A stretch of DNA of 64,000 bases from Chitinophagaceae bacterium (GTDB taxonomy: Bacteria; Bacteroidota; Bacteroidia; Chitinophagales; Chitinophagaceae): NCBI GenBank assembly GCA_020403425.1, contig JADBXR010000008.1, positions 186,001 to 250,000 on the forward strand, in the 5' to 3' direction. Shown piece by piece: positions 34,222 through 44,089 of the stretch. The notes under the pieces were generated by a model that saw nothing but the letters and a program-made list of their open reading frames with translations, was not told where the DNA came from and ran no database searches. Both the position numbers and the translations under genes were made by a program. Positions within the stretch are counted from its first letter, which is position 1, and every line of letters starts with the position of its first letter.

Positions 34222-34292
34222 GACAAAATCCATCTTTCCTGTATCTTACCATCGAAATACCGATCGCCGGCGTTCGTACCAACACTGCTGCT

Positions 34293-35612
34293 ATGAAAAG
34301 ACTCGTTTACCTATCGCTACTGTTGCTGGCAGTAGCCTGTTCTCAAAACAAACCCGCCCAGGATGTAACAGCACAACTGAATCAACTGGCAGAAAGATAT
34401 GTGCGGCTGGGACTCACCATCGGTCAATACGACGAAGCCTTTGTTGACGCCTATTATGGCCCCGACTCCCTGCATCCCCAGACACCAAAAGCTGCCGTAT
34501 TTCCCAAGGACAGTTTACTGAAAGCCGTTGAAGACCTATCGGGCGAACTGGAGCGACTGATTCATTCCGGCAAAAACGATACACTTCTCCAGACAAGGGG
34601 AGCCTGGATACAGGCACAACTCACTGCCTTTGCAGGCAGGATCCGGATCTTCTCCGGCCAGTATCCCCGTTTTGAGGAAGAGACCAAAGAACTATTTGGC
34701 GTGACCGTTCCCTCCTATCCGGAAAAGCATTTCCAGGAACTGGTGGCACAACTCAATAAGAGCTTACCCGGAAAAGGAAACCTAAACGAACGTTTCCAGC
34801 AACTGGCCAACCGATTCATCATACCCAAAGAGAAACTGGATACGGTGTTCAGAACAGCCATTGCGGAATGTCGCAAAAGAACCAAAGCCCATTACGAGCT
34901 ACCTGCTACAGAAGACTTCACACTGGAATACGTAACCAACAAGCCCTGGAGCGGATATAACTGGTACAAGGGCAAGTACCAAAGCCTGGTACAGATCAAT
35001 ACTGATCTGAAGATCTTCCTTGAAAAAGCGATCGATGTGGGCAGTCATGAAAGTTATCCCGGTCATCATGTGTACAATATGCTGCTGGAAAAAAACCTGT
35101 ATCGTGACAAAGGATGGATAGAGATCTCCCTGTACCCGCTGTTCAGTCCGCAATCCCTGATCGCCGAGGGTAGTGCCAACTATGGCATTGATGTCACATT
35201 CCCCGGCAAAGAAAAGAACAGGTTCGCCAAAGAAGTATTACTGCCGCTGGCCGGCCTGGACACTACCGGTCTTGACCAGTATTTTACCGCATTAGAGCTG
35301 AAAGGCGAACTGAATTATGCGCGTAATGAAGTGGCAAGAGGATTACTAAATGGCACAATGACCGAATCTGAAGCCCTCCGATGGTTACAGGAATACGGAT
35401 TGAACAATCGGGAAACTGCTTTAAAATCGATCAGCTTCATCAGGACCAACCGTAGTTATGTGATCAACTACAATTATGGAAAAGACCTTGTTAAAAACTA
35501 TATCGAGTCCTATGGCGGCACCGACAAGGACCCGGCCAAACGCTGGCAACTGTTTGCCAAACTGCTCAGCAATCCTGTCACCCCGGCCGATCTCTTGTTG
35601 GCCAAACCCTAA
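34293..35612 (+). CDS. DUF885-like lipoprotein, putative metallopeptidase
   Basis: A 439-residue lipoprotein with signal peptide and lipobox AVAC (Cys 16). GSHESYPGHHVYNML (about 249-262) resembles the HExxxGHH signature of DUF885 and carboxypeptidase-Taq-like metallopeptidases, and LIAEGSANYG contains a likely third ligand glutamate. It is shorter than typical DUF885 proteins. The substrate is unknown; a periplasmic or outer-membrane location is inferred from the lipobox. Confidence 0.78.
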   Translation: MKRLVYLSLLLLAVACSQNKPAQDVTAQLNQLAERYVRLGLTIGQYDEAFVDAYYGPDSLHPQTPKAAVFPKDSLLKAVEDLSGELERLIHSGKNDTLLQTRGAWIQAQLTAFAGRIRIFSGQYPRFEEETKELFGVTVPSYPEKHFQELVAQLNKSLPGKGNLNERFQQLANRFIIPKEKLDTVFRTAIAECRKRTKAHYELPATEDFTLEYVTNKPWSGYNWYKGKYQSLVQINTDLKIFLEKAIDVGSHESYPGHHVYNMLLEKNLYRDKGWIEISLYPLFSPQSLIAEGSANYGIDVTFPGKEKNRFAKEVLLPLAGLDTTGLDQYFTALELKGELNYARNEVARGLLNGTMTESEALRWLQEYGLNNRETALKSISFIRTNRSYVINYNYGKDLVKNYIESYGGTDKDPAKRWQLFAKLLSNPVTPADLLLAKP

Positions 35613-35798
35613 AGCAATGATAAAAACCCGCAGAATACAGCATGAAAATACTTGGTTCTGCACTTTTCAACTATTTAGTAATCAAGACGATACGATACCA
35701 TACGCGTTACATTTAAGGTTTTCCTAAAACTAGGCCGCCTTCATTATTTTATCATTATCATTTCTCAAATTTGTAAGCATAGAAAACACTTTTACAAA

Positions 35799-37517
35799 AT
35801 GATGCATCGTGGGATTGTTGTTGCCATAGTGGCATTGCCTTTCTTTTTCTACCAGGGGCATGCGCAGACCGAAGTACCCAAAGGCTGGCACCTGATGGAT
35901 TATGCACAGGATTCTTTTTATGGCATCAGTCTTAACAAAGCCTACACTTTCCTGAAAGAAAAACGGAAAATTTCCAAACCAGTGATCGTGGCCGTACTGG
36001 ATTCTGGTGTTGATACCACCCACGAAGACCTGAAGAACATACTCTGGCATAACCCCAAAGAGATCCCGGGGAACGGTAAAGATGACGATGGCAACGGATA
36101 CGTGGACGATGTATACGGCTGGAATTTCCTGGGTGGAAAAGATGGTCGAGATGTATGCCGTACTTCTGATGAGAGATCACGTGTATACCATCGTTTGAAA
36201 GGCAAGTTCTCCGGTCAGTCAGTAGATACCGCCACTCTCGCAGGCAATGAGAAAGAGCAATACCTTACCTGGAAAAAAGCGGCCAGTGAACTCAATTTCA
36301 GCTCTGATGAACAGGTTGAACTGTTGTTCGTGGAAGTGACCGCCAAAGCCATCAAGCGCCACGATAAAGTATTACGCAAAGAAATGGGCGTGGAAGAATA
36401 CACCTGCGACTACCTGGAAAAATTCGAACCCAGGACCAAGGCAGCGCGTGAAGCGAAATTCGGTTACCTGACCTGTATCAAGATGATCGGCGTGGACCCT
36501 GATGAGAAGAATACGAATACCATTGCCGACCTGGACGAATATGTGGAAGGCAAAAAAATGGCTTTTGAATCAAAAGACACTCCCCCTATTGATTATCGGG
36601 CCGAGATCATCAAAGACAACTACGAAGACATCTCCGACCGGTTCTATGGCAACAATGATGTAATGGGGCCGATCAGCAGTGCCAAACATGGCACCCATGT
36701 ATCTGGACTCATCGCGGCACAACGCAATAACGGCATCGGGATCGACGGCGTGGCAGATAATGTCAAACTGATGATGATGCGCGTGGTACCTGATGGCGAC
36801 GAATACGACAAGGATGTGGCACTTGCCATTCATTATGCGGTGGACAATGGCGCCAAAGTGATCAACATGAGTTTCGGCAAATCCTTCTCACCTGAAAAAA
36901 GGTGGGTAGACAGTGCTGTGAAATATGCAGAGCTGCATGATGTACTCATTGTTCATGCATCCGGTAACGAAAGTAACAACCTGGATGAAAAGGAGAATTT
37001 CCCCAATCCGTGGCTTAAGCAATGGAACACCACTGCAAAGAACTTCATCACCGTAGGTTCAAGCAGTGACCCGAAGATCACCGGCAGTATAGCGGCGGAC
37101 TTCAGTAATTATGGTAAACGGAACGTAGATGTATTTGCCCCAGGTGTAAAGATATACTCCACTTTCCCCGGTGGCAACCAATATGGCAACCTGAAAGGCA
37201 CAAGCATGTCAGCACCCATTGTCAGCGGATTGGCCGCTCTGATACGCGGGTATTATCCCGAACTGAACGCAATGCAGGTAAAAAAGATCATCGAGGAATC
37301 GGCAGTACAACCCGAGAACACCCTGACAGTTTTGAGACCCGGTACCAAAGACGAAGAGATCCCTTTTAACCTATTAAGCAAAACAGGCGGCATCATCAAT
37401 GCATATAAAGCCGTTTTAAGCGCCGACACTACCAAAACTGCGGCAGCGGTCATCCTGAAAACGCCGGTAAAACCTTCCAATATTCCATCCCAGAAAAACA
37501 CAAAATCCAATCGATAA
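35799..37517 (+). CDS. Exported subtilisin-like serine protease (S8)
   Basis: A 572-residue protease with a signal peptide ending at GHAQ (about 24). The catalytic triad is clear: Asp in VAVLDSGVDTTHEDL (about 69), His in HGTHVSGLIAA (about 302) and Ser in GTSMSAPIVSGLAAL (about 468). The roughly 200-residue insert between Asp and His is typical of Bacteroidota S8 proteases. No type IX secretion tail is seen. Its stop overlaps the DinB start by one base (TAATG). Confidence 0.94.
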   Translation: MMHRGIVVAIVALPFFFYQGHAQTEVPKGWHLMDYAQDSFYGISLNKAYTFLKEKRKISKPVIVAVLDSGVDTTHEDLKNILWHNPKEIPGNGKDDDGNGYVDDVYGWNFLGGKDGRDVCRTSDERSRVYHRLKGKFSGQSVDTATLAGNEKEQYLTWKKAASELNFSSDEQVELLFVEVTAKAIKRHDKVLRKEMGVEEYTCDYLEKFEPRTKAAREAKFGYLTCIKMIGVDPDEKNTNTIADLDEYVEGKKMAFESKDTPPIDYRAEIIKDNYEDISDRFYGNNDVMGPISSAKHGTHVSGLIAAQRNNGIGIDGVADNVKLMMMRVVPDGDEYDKDVALAIHYAVDNGAKVINMSFGKSFSPEKRWVDSAVKYAELHDVLIVHASGNESNNLDEKENFPNPWLKQWNTTAKNFITVGSSSDPKITGSIAADFSNYGKRNVDVFAPGVKIYSTFPGGNQYGNLKGTSMSAPIVSGLAALIRGYYPELNAMQVKKIIEESAVQPENTLTVLRPGTKDEEIPFNLLSKTGGIINAYKAVLSADTTKTAAAVILKTPVKPSNIPSQKNTKSNR

Positions 37518-38032
37518 TGCCCAGACCTCAATCCTCTGAATTCCCATCTTATTTCGCCCGGTATATTTCACAAGTAGCAACAGACAGTGTAGCAGAAGCC
37601 GTTCAACGTTATGCTGCCGTCCTCAACGATTTTTACACATCACTTCCGGAAGAGAAAGCCGACTACCGTTACGCAGAGGGCAAATGGACCATCAAGGAAC
37701 TGCTGCAGCACGTGATCGATGCGGAAAGGATCTTCGCTTACCGGATATTACGAATTTCACGTAAAGACACAACTCCACTGGCTTCCTTCGACGAAGACAG
37801 TTATGTACAAAACGCACAGGCCGATAAAAGATCCCTCGCCTCGCTGAAAGAAGAGTTCCTTGCCGTACGCAGGTCTTCCGACCTGTTACTGGCCTCTCTG
37901 AGCGAAGAACAACTGGCAGAAAAAGGCACCGCCAGCAACCTGCCCGTAACGGCCAATGCCATTGGTTTCATCCTGTTCGGCCACCTGCTGCACCACAAAG
38001 CGGTTCTGGAAGAAAGGTATTTACAGGGATAA
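37517..38032 (+). CDS. DinB family protein
   Basis: A 171-residue four-helix protein. EGKWTIKELLQHVIDAERIFAYR contains the first metal-ligand histidine, read as HVIDAE, and LFGHLLHHKAVLEERY the last two, as in the DinB/YfiT putative metalloenzyme family. Family members include thiol transferases, but the specific role is unknown. It is translationally coupled to the subtilase gene by a one-base overlap. Confidence 0.9.
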   Translation: MPRPQSSEFPSYFARYISQVATDSVAEAVQRYAAVLNDFYTSLPEEKADYRYAEGKWTIKELLQHVIDAERIFAYRILRISRKDTTPLASFDEDSYVQNAQADKRSLASLKEEFLAVRRSSDLLLASLSEEQLAEKGTASNLPVTANAIGFILFGHLLHHKAVLEERYLQG

Positions 38033-38058
38033 GAGAATCCATCATTACAAGTTCTGAA

Positions 38059-38097
38059 AAGGATAAGGGCGGATGCAAAACAACCGCCCTTATCCTT
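38059..38097. terminator. Strong hairpin after the DinB gene
   Basis: A perfect 14-bp stem (38059-38072 with 38084-38097). It lies between convergent genes. The T tract after it is weak, so termination is likely but not certain. Confidence 0.65.
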
Positions 38098-38142
38098 ATT
38101 GCACCTACCTTAAACACCCTACCCACTTTAACCAGTCGTCCC

Positions 38143-38961
38143 TCAATACCTCACAAAATCACACCATTCCTCATCGCATAACAATCTCTGTAAAACAGGA
38201 TCTTTCAACACTTCCGTATAATCCATGGCTTTCCCGTTGACCCAGATGGTCCTGTATACGAGACGGATACCATGGCTATAATCTACCCACCAGTTAATAT
38301 GTCCCGTATACAGCGGTTGTATGGGCTTACCATCGAGTTTGTGCCATCCATAGATCGCTTCCCTATCGGGACGCGGATCGCGCGAAACCTTTCCCGAGAT
38401 CACCACATCTTTTTTGATCCCGGCTATCAGCCCTTTTCTTCCTTTTCGTTGCCCTTCCACTATCAGGTGATGCTGCCACATGGTGACCGAACTGTCGCGG
38501 AATGCATACATGGGAACCGGCGCCAGTTTCACTGCCGCCTGCGCATAAATATCATTCACCATTTTACGGGTAGGGAGAAAACAATGAAAACTATCGGCGA
38601 TCACCTGCGCAGCCATGGGCGTCAGGGGGATCCTTGCCCAGTCCTTATCGGTTCCCAGCGAAAGATAATCAGGTGACACAAAATAATACGCCTGTATCCT
38701 TTTACCGCTGGTACTGTCTGTAAGCGAAACATGGATGCGGGCAAATTTTCTGAGGAACCCGGGGATATTACCCTCGAGTATCTCCTGCATGGCCAGAGAG
38801 TCCCGTTCGCGCCATTGGGCAGTCGCTACCTGCTGATAAAAAGTTGTTCCCGTTTGTTCGCTACGCCCTTCTTTCCGGACCGGCCATTGCATGTTCCGGC
38901 TGCTGTTGCAGGATTGCAGCAGAACACCTGCGACGATCGAGATGAAAATCCATTTTGTCAT
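38143..38961 (-). CDS. Hypothetical lipoprotein
   Basis: A 272-residue protein from the ATG at 38959-38961, which gives the signal peptide MTKWIFISIVAGVLLQSC with a lipobox cysteine at 18. The body has a repeated beta-strand character with YYFVSPDYLSLGTDKDWARI and YGWHKLDGKPIQPLYTGH. These match an uncharacterised Bacteroidota protein type as far as I can recall. It is divergent from the phosphodiesterase gene. Confidence 0.75.
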   Translation of the reverse strand: MTKWIFISIVAGVLLQSCNSSRNMQWPVRKEGRSEQTGTTFYQQVATAQWRERDSLAMQEILEGNIPGFLRKFARIHVSLTDSTSGKRIQAYYFVSPDYLSLGTDKDWARIPLTPMAAQVIADSFHCFLPTRKMVNDIYAQAAVKLAPVPMYAFRDSSVTMWQHHLIVEGQRKGRKGLIAGIKKDVVISGKVSRDPRPDREAIYGWHKLDGKPIQPLYTGHINWWVDYSHGIRLVYRTIWVNGKAMDYTEVLKDPVLQRLLCDEEWCDFVRY

Positions 38962-39048
38962 ATGTTCTCGTGCTGAACCAGCAACCCCACTAAGGTATAC
39001 AGAAATCAGCCAACTGTTCTTATCATTCCTACAGTAACTTAGCAGCAC

Positions 39049-39543
39049 ATGACGACCATCGGACTGATATCAGACACACACGACTATCTGGATGAAGCCG
39101 TATACCGGCATTTCGCCAACTGCGACGAGATCTGGCATGCAGGCGATTTCGGCAGCGCTTCCATAGCCGAAGCATTACAACAATGCAAACCGCTTCGTGG
39201 CGTATATGGGAATATTGATGGACAGGATATACGCAGCCAATTCCCTGAAACACTGGTCTGGACCTGTGAGCAGGTGAAAATAGTGATGACGCATATCGGC
39301 GGTTACCCACCCAAATACAACCCTGCCTCCAAAGCACTGATACAAGAACACCAACCGCAGCTGTTCATCAGCGGGCATTCGCACATATTAAAGGTCATGT
39401 ACGACGACAAACAGCATTGTCTGCACATGAATCCTGGTGCAGCTGGCAAACAAGGCTGGCACAAAACAAGAACCCTGATCCGTTTTGTGATCGATGGCAG
39501 AGAAATGAACCACTGTGAAGTGATAGAGCTGGGAGCTAGATGA
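39049..39543 (+). CDS. YfcE/MJ0936-family metallophosphodiesterase
   Basis: A 164-residue calcineurin-like phosphoesterase. The metal motifs are in order: GLISDTHDYL, HAGDFGSA, VYGNIDG, THIGGYP and FISGHSHILKV, ending with NPGAAG. These enzymes cleave phosphodiesters in vitro; the natural substrate is unknown. It is followed by a perfect terminator hairpin. Confidence 0.93.
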   Translation: MTTIGLISDTHDYLDEAVYRHFANCDEIWHAGDFGSASIAEALQQCKPLRGVYGNIDGQDIRSQFPETLVWTCEQVKIVMTHIGGYPPKYNPASKALIQEHQPQLFISGHSHILKVMYDDKQHCLHMNPGAAGKQGWHKTRTLIRFVIDGREMNHCEVIELGAR

Positions 39544-39564
39544 TATCAGGTAAACGCTGCAATA

Positions 39565-39590
39565 AAAAAGCCGCATGTATGCGGCTTTTT
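39565..39590. terminator. Bidirectional terminator
   Basis: A perfect 12-bp stem (39565-39576 with 39579-39590) with A and T tracts on either side, between convergent genes. Confidence 0.9.
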
Positions 39591-39598
39591 CTATCAGT

Positions 39599-40072
39599 TT
39601 AGTTCATTCCCGGGAACCAGGGTCTCCCAACGATCTCACGGAAAGGCCAGGGGATGGTGGCAAAGATCACGACCAGCGCCAGCAGAAAATAGATGAATGC
39701 TTTCTTATATTTCACTTCATCACTAACGGGCTTTTTGGCCATGCCATGGCCCAGTGTGATCAAGGTAATGGCGATGATCATTCCGAGCGGATGTTCCACC
39801 CAGAAAAAACGATAAAAGGTATCTTTCATCACGCTCGTTCCTTCCGGCAATGTTGTGGTGAAGAAACCATAGCGGCCCAACGCCACCTGGTACAGACCCA
39901 GCAACAAAGTGATATGGGCGCTGATCATGGTGAACAACCATATTTTTTTATCACCAGCGGCAAATGTCCTTTTACCCTTCCAACCGGTGTAGGCTTTGAT
40001 GATCGATACCAATAACAATATCAAAATCACCCAACGAAGAAAATTATGTAAGTGAACCATTCCTGTCTGCAT
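39599..40072 (-). CDS. Cytochrome-b-like small membrane protein
   Basis: A 157-residue protein with four membrane helices (about 9-26, 45-65, 90-110 and 125-143). Histidines in HLHNFLRW, ISAHITLLLG and VEHPLGMIIA are spaced as possible haem or quinone ligands, which is why such proteins are often labelled cytochrome b in Bacteroidota. No haem-binding function is shown. Confidence 0.7.
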   Translation of the reverse strand: MQTGMVHLHNFLRWVILILLLVSIIKAYTGWKGKRTFAAGDKKIWLFTMISAHITLLLGLYQVALGRYGFFTTTLPEGTSVMKDTFYRFFWVEHPLGMIIAITLITLGHGMAKKPVSDEVKYKKAFIYFLLALVVIFATIPWPFREIVGRPWFPGMN

Positions 40073-40140
40073 ATTATTTATTTTAAGTTCGAAAGATAAT
40101 CAAGGGTTTGAATAAAGACGAAAGTTTCTTCGATAAAAAA

Positions 40141-40167
40141 CACCCACTACTCACTACTCACCACTAC
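40141..40167. repeat. Word repeat after the PD40 gene
   Basis: Tandem CACTACT/CTCACTA words. On the minus strand they begin at the stop codon of the PD40 gene. This is the same class as the ribosomal spacer repeats. Confidence 0.6.
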
Positions 40168-41253
40168 CTACTCCACCCAGTCCGCTACAAACAAATTCGT
40201 ATCCCTCGTTCCCCCATTGTTTCGGTTGGAAGAGAAAATAATCTTCTTACCGTCTGGACTGAACATCGGGAATGCATCAAACCCCTTGTCGCGGCTGATC
40301 TTTTCAAGGCCCTTGCCGTTGATATCGGTCAGGTACATATTGAAGGGAAAGCCCCTTTTATATTCGTGGTTGCTGCAAAAAATGATGTGTTTGCTATCAG
40401 GCGTAAAATTGGGTGCCCAGTTGGCCTGTGCCAGGTTGGTGATCTGTCGGGCATTGCTGCCATCCGCATTGGCCACCCATACTTCCATATTCGTGGGCGC
40501 CACCATACCATCGGCCAGCAGTTCTTTGTATTCCCTGATCTCTGCATCGGTCTTAGGACGACTGGCCCGCCAAACGATCTTTTTCCCGTCCGGGCTGAAC
40601 CACGCGCCGCCATCATAACCCAGCATTCGGGTGATGCGTTTCTCTTTACCGGACGCTAGATCCATGATGTACAGTTCCAGGTCTCCATCCTTGTCACTGC
40701 AATAGATCATCTTTTTACCATCGGGAGAGAGAGTCGCTTCCGCATCATAACCTTTGGCCGTGGTAAGCTGCTTAACGATCTTACCATTCAGATCGGCCAT
40801 GAAAATATCGTAGCTGTTGTACAATGGCCATATATAACGGTTACCATATTTTTTACGGTCCGGCGTTGGAGGGCAGGTATCCGCACCTTTGTGGGTAGAA
40901 GCATAGATAAAATGTTTCCCGTCGGGCAGAAAAAAGGCACAGGTGGTTCGCCCTTTACCGCTGCTGACCATCTTATAAGAAAACTGCTCATTGGGTGAGG
41001 CAGGCAGTTTTCCGATGAAGATCTGATCACAATTGATCCCTTCTTTGGGATTCGTGCGCTGGAAAATGATGTGTTTACCATCATAGCTCCAGTATGCTTC
41101 TGCATTATCACCACCAAAAGTGAGCTGGCGAACATTCTTAAAATGTTTTTCACCGGCAAACAGGACCGAATCCGATACAGCTGCAGGCGACTGGGCCAGA
41201 AGCTGACCAATACCCGCTATAAAACAGATCCATACAAGCAATCCTTTTTTCAT
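40168..41253 (-). CDS. TolB-like PD40 beta-propeller protein, exported
   Basis: A 361-residue protein with a signal peptide ending near LLAQ (about 20). It contains at least five PD40 blades, each with a variant of FSPDGKKIVW or LSPDGKKMIYCSD, forming a six-bladed propeller. These proteins bind peptides or act as scaffolds in the periplasm. No enzymatic domain is attached. Its stop runs directly into a word repeat. Confidence 0.88.
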   Translation of the reverse strand: MKKGLLVWICFIAGIGQLLAQSPAAVSDSVLFAGEKHFKNVRQLTFGGDNAEAYWSYDGKHIIFQRTNPKEGINCDQIFIGKLPASPNEQFSYKMVSSGKGRTTCAFFLPDGKHFIYASTHKGADTCPPTPDRKKYGNRYIWPLYNSYDIFMADLNGKIVKQLTTAKGYDAEATLSPDGKKMIYCSDKDGDLELYIMDLASGKEKRITRMLGYDGGAWFSPDGKKIVWRASRPKTDAEIREYKELLADGMVAPTNMEVWVANADGSNARQITNLAQANWAPNFTPDSKHIIFCSNHEYKRGFPFNMYLTDINGKGLEKISRDKGFDAFPMFSPDGKKIIFSSNRNNGGTRDTNLFVADWVE

Positions 41254-41349
41254 AGAGTCTTATGTTAAGATTCGGCAAAAATAGGTGTGAAGCCCCTCTC
41301 TTGTGTCAGAAAAATGTCATGACATGCCCTATCCCCATAATTTTGCAGC

Positions 41350-42156
41350 ATGAGATCATGGATAGTTACCAGTTGCCTATTGTTTGGGATAGCCTGTAAA
41401 AATGACCCGAAGGTACCGCCATCAGGCAACCTTGCCCAGGACAAGCTGCCAGCACCCGTACAGGAGCTATTTAACAAGCTGGACAAATACCCAGACAGCA
41501 TCAGACTACGAATGCAACTGGTAGATGCGTTGGATAGCCTGGGCGCATACCGTTTGGCTTTGGGACAGATGGATTCCCTGATTAGGAACGATAGCCTGAA
41601 TTATGGTTTCTGGTATCGCAAAGCCATGCTGCAGGAAAATTCACGTGATACGAATGGCGCCCTTCGCTCCTACCGGTATGCCATCCGCATTTACCCGTCA
41701 CCGGATGCTATACTGGCCGCAGCCAACCTGCTGGCTGAAAAAAAAGACAGTACCGCCCTGTTACTTTGCCAGCAGGTAGCCGATCTGAAAATGGGAAGGG
41801 AGTACACGGCACACTGCCATTTTATTACAGGTATCTACCTGGCAAGAACTGGTAATCAAGCAAAAGCAATAATGGCTTTTGATAATTGTATCCGAAACGA
41901 TCTGAATTATATGGAAGCTTACATGGAAAAAGGGTTTCTGTATTTCGACGCTCAGAAAATCAACGAAGCGCTTGAGGTGTTCCGTACGGTGACAACCATC
42001 AAAAACACCTATGCAGATGGATATTACTGGATGGCCAAATGCGAGGAAAAATTGAAGCGTCCGGCAGAAGCTATCGACAACTATAAGAAATCCCTGGTAC
42101 TGGATCCCAAATTAACCGAAGCAAGTGATGCCTTGAAACGATTGGGCGCTTCCTAA
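41350..42156 (+). CDS. Tetratricopeptide-repeat lipoprotein
   Basis: A 268-residue lipoprotein with lipobox FGIAC (Cys about 16). TPR-type helices are seen from about residue 60 to the end, for example YGFWYRKAMLQENSRDTNGA and AEAIDNYKKSLVLDPKLTEA. A role as protein-interaction scaffold at the outer membrane is inferred. It is 55 nt upstream of rpe. Confidence 0.85.
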   Translation: MRSWIVTSCLLFGIACKNDPKVPPSGNLAQDKLPAPVQELFNKLDKYPDSIRLRMQLVDALDSLGAYRLALGQMDSLIRNDSLNYGFWYRKAMLQENSRDTNGALRSYRYAIRIYPSPDAILAAANLLAEKKDSTALLLCQQVADLKMGREYTAHCHFITGIYLARTGNQAKAIMAFDNCIRNDLNYMEAYMEKGFLYFDAQKINEALEVFRTVTTIKNTYADGYYWMAKCEEKLKRPAEAIDNYKKSLVLDPKLTEASDALKRLGAS

Positions 42157-42211
42157 ATTTAATCTCAGTAAAAGGATAAATTTCCGCAATTTCGCACCAC
42201 AAATCAGAGTT

Positions 42212-42859
42212 ATGCCGATCATTGCCCCATCACTGTTAAGTGCCGATTTCCTGAACCTGCAGAAAGATTGTGAGATGTTGAATGCCAGTGAAGCTGACTG
42301 GTTTCACCTGGATGTGATGGACGGGAGTTTTGTTCCCAATATCAGTTTTGGGTTCCCGGTGATCGAACCTGTCTGCAAAGCCACCACCAAGGTATGCGAC
42401 GTGCACCTGATGATATTGGAACCCGGCAAATATGCCGAAGCGTTCCAGAAAGCCGGCGCCAATATCCTAACCGTACATATTGAGGCCTGTCCGCATCTGC
42501 ACCGCAACCTGCAGCAGATCAAAAGCCTGGGCATGAAAGCTGGTGTGGCACTGAATCCGCATACGCCGGTAGACCAGCTCCATGATATCATACAGGATAT
42601 TGACCTGGTCTGCCTGATGAGCGTTAACCCTGGTTTTGGTGGTCAGCAATTCATCCCACGAACGCTCGACAAGATCCGGGCACTGAAACAGCTCATTACC
42701 GAAAGAGGCGCAAACACCCTGATCGAGATCGATGGCGGCGTGACCCTTGAGAACGCACCTTCTATCCTGCAGGCCGGCGCCGATGTACTGGTAGCGGGCA
42801 ACACCGTTTTCAAATCGGCGGATCCGGTTGCCACCATTGCAGCCCTGAAAAAATTATAG
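42212..42859 (+). CDS. rpe: Ribulose-phosphate 3-epimerase
   Basis: A 215-residue TIM-barrel enzyme interconverting ribulose 5-phosphate and xylulose 5-phosphate in the pentose phosphate pathway. APSLLSADFLNLQ, FHLDVMDGSFVPNISFG, VHLMI, LMSVNPGFGGQQFIP and IEIDGGV (catalytic aspartates and metal ligands) are all present. It has the normal length. Confidence 0.97.
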   Translation: MPIIAPSLLSADFLNLQKDCEMLNASEADWFHLDVMDGSFVPNISFGFPVIEPVCKATTKVCDVHLMILEPGKYAEAFQKAGANILTVHIEACPHLHRNLQQIKSLGMKAGVALNPHTPVDQLHDIIQDIDLVCLMSVNPGFGGQQFIPRTLDKIRALKQLITERGANTLIEIDGGVTLENAPSILQAGADVLVAGNTVFKSADPVATIAALKKL

Positions 42860-42984
42860 AGCCTCTCCTCCTGACCAGGAATTAGGTGCCGTAGAAAGAT
42901 CACGAAAATTTCATACTGATTTTTCTGTATTCGGTATCCACATCTGTGTATAAGAAGTGTTAGGATTTTATAGGGTCTTCCAGT

Positions 42985-42992
42985 TAAATTTG
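42985..42992 (+). promoter_or_regulatory. -7 box upstream of phoH
   Basis: TAAATTTG matches TAnnTTTG and lies 43 nt before the phoH TTG start. No convincing -33 was found. Confidence 0.4.
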
Positions 42993-43035
42993 GAATAGTA
43001 GTTCAGATCTTACTAATCCATAAAATCTCATCAGC

Positions 43036-44028
43036 TTGACAGAAACCATCATCAACCTCGAATCCGTTAATCCCATCGAATTCTTTGGTGTCAATAACGG
43101 AAAGTTAGATTTGCTGAAAAAGAAATTCCCATTGTTAAAGATCCTCTCCCGTGGGACGCAATTAAAACTGAGCGGGGCTCCTGAACAGATCGAAACAGCA
43201 AAAGAAAAGATCGACCTCATCATTCAGTACCTGGAACGAAATGGCCACCTGAGTGAAAACTATTTTGAACAGATCCTTGGTGGCGATGATGCCGAAACCA
43301 TCGACAATTTTGTTGACCGAAATCCCAACGACATCCTGGTATTCGGTCCGAACGGAAAAACCGTCAGGGCCCGAACGCAGAACCAGAAAAAGATGGTGCA
43401 CGCCGTTGATCGGAATGATATTGTTTTCGCCATCGGGCCGGCGGGTACCGGTAAAACCTATACTGCCGTAGCACTGGCGGTAAGGGCATTGAAGAACAAG
43501 GTTGTTAAGAAGATCATCCTCACACGTCCTGCTGTGGAAGCCGGCGAAAGCCTGGGTTTTCTTCCCGGCGACCTGAAAGAGAAGATCGACCCCTACCTGC
43601 GCCCTTTATATGATGCGCTGGATGACATGATACCCGCCGACAAACTCGGTTATTACATGAGTACACGCACCATCGAGATCGCACCGCTGGCCTATATGCG
43701 AGGACGTACTTTAGATAATGCATTCATCATCCTGGATGAGGCACAGAACACCAACGACCTTCAGTTGAAGATGTTCCTTACCCGTATCGGCGCCAATGCA
43801 AAAGCCATCATCACCGGCGACCCCACCCAGGTAGATCTGCCGCGCAACATGCGCAGTGGCCTGGAGAAATCGACCCGCATCCTCAAGAACATCGATGGCA
43901 TTTCGCATATCGAGTTAACGGAAGAAGATGTGGTGCGTCACCGTCTGGTAAAAGCCATCATCAAGGCTTACGACAAGGAAAAAGAAAAGGAGGATGCCGA
44001 ACACGGGCATACGCACGGACACAGATAA
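43036..44028 (+). CDS. phoH: PhoH family ATPase
   Basis: A 330-residue cytoplasmic P-loop protein. The N-terminal KH-like region is followed by FAIGPAGTGKTYTAVALAV (Walker A, about 134-152), AYMRGRTLDNAFIILDEAQN (Walker B) and ITGDPTQVDLP. PhoH proteins have RNA helicase or RNase-linked roles. The C-terminus is His-rich (HGHTHGHR). The start is a TTG at 43036-43038; no ATG fits upstream. A perfect terminator follows. Confidence 0.94.
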   Translation: MTETIINLESVNPIEFFGVNNGKLDLLKKKFPLLKILSRGTQLKLSGAPEQIETAKEKIDLIIQYLERNGHLSENYFEQILGGDDAETIDNFVDRNPNDILVFGPNGKTVRARTQNQKKMVHAVDRNDIVFAIGPAGTGKTYTAVALAVRALKNKVVKKIILTRPAVEAGESLGFLPGDLKEKIDPYLRPLYDALDDMIPADKLGYYMSTRTIEIAPLAYMRGRTLDNAFIILDEAQNTNDLQLKMFLTRIGANAKAIITGDPTQVDLPRNMRSGLEKSTRILKNIDGISHIELTEEDVVRHRLVKAIIKAYDKEKEKEDAEHGHTHGHR

Positions 44029-44065
44029 AAGAAAAGGCCTCAACAACATTGAGGCCTTTTCTTTT
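44027..44065. terminator. Bidirectional terminator between phoH and ribBA
   Basis: A perfect 17-bp inverted repeat (44027-44043 with 44049-44065) with A and T tracts at its ends. It overlaps the phoH stop codon and serves both convergent genes. Confidence 0.92.
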
Positions 44066-44089
44066 GCAGGAATCCATAAACAGCGACGT

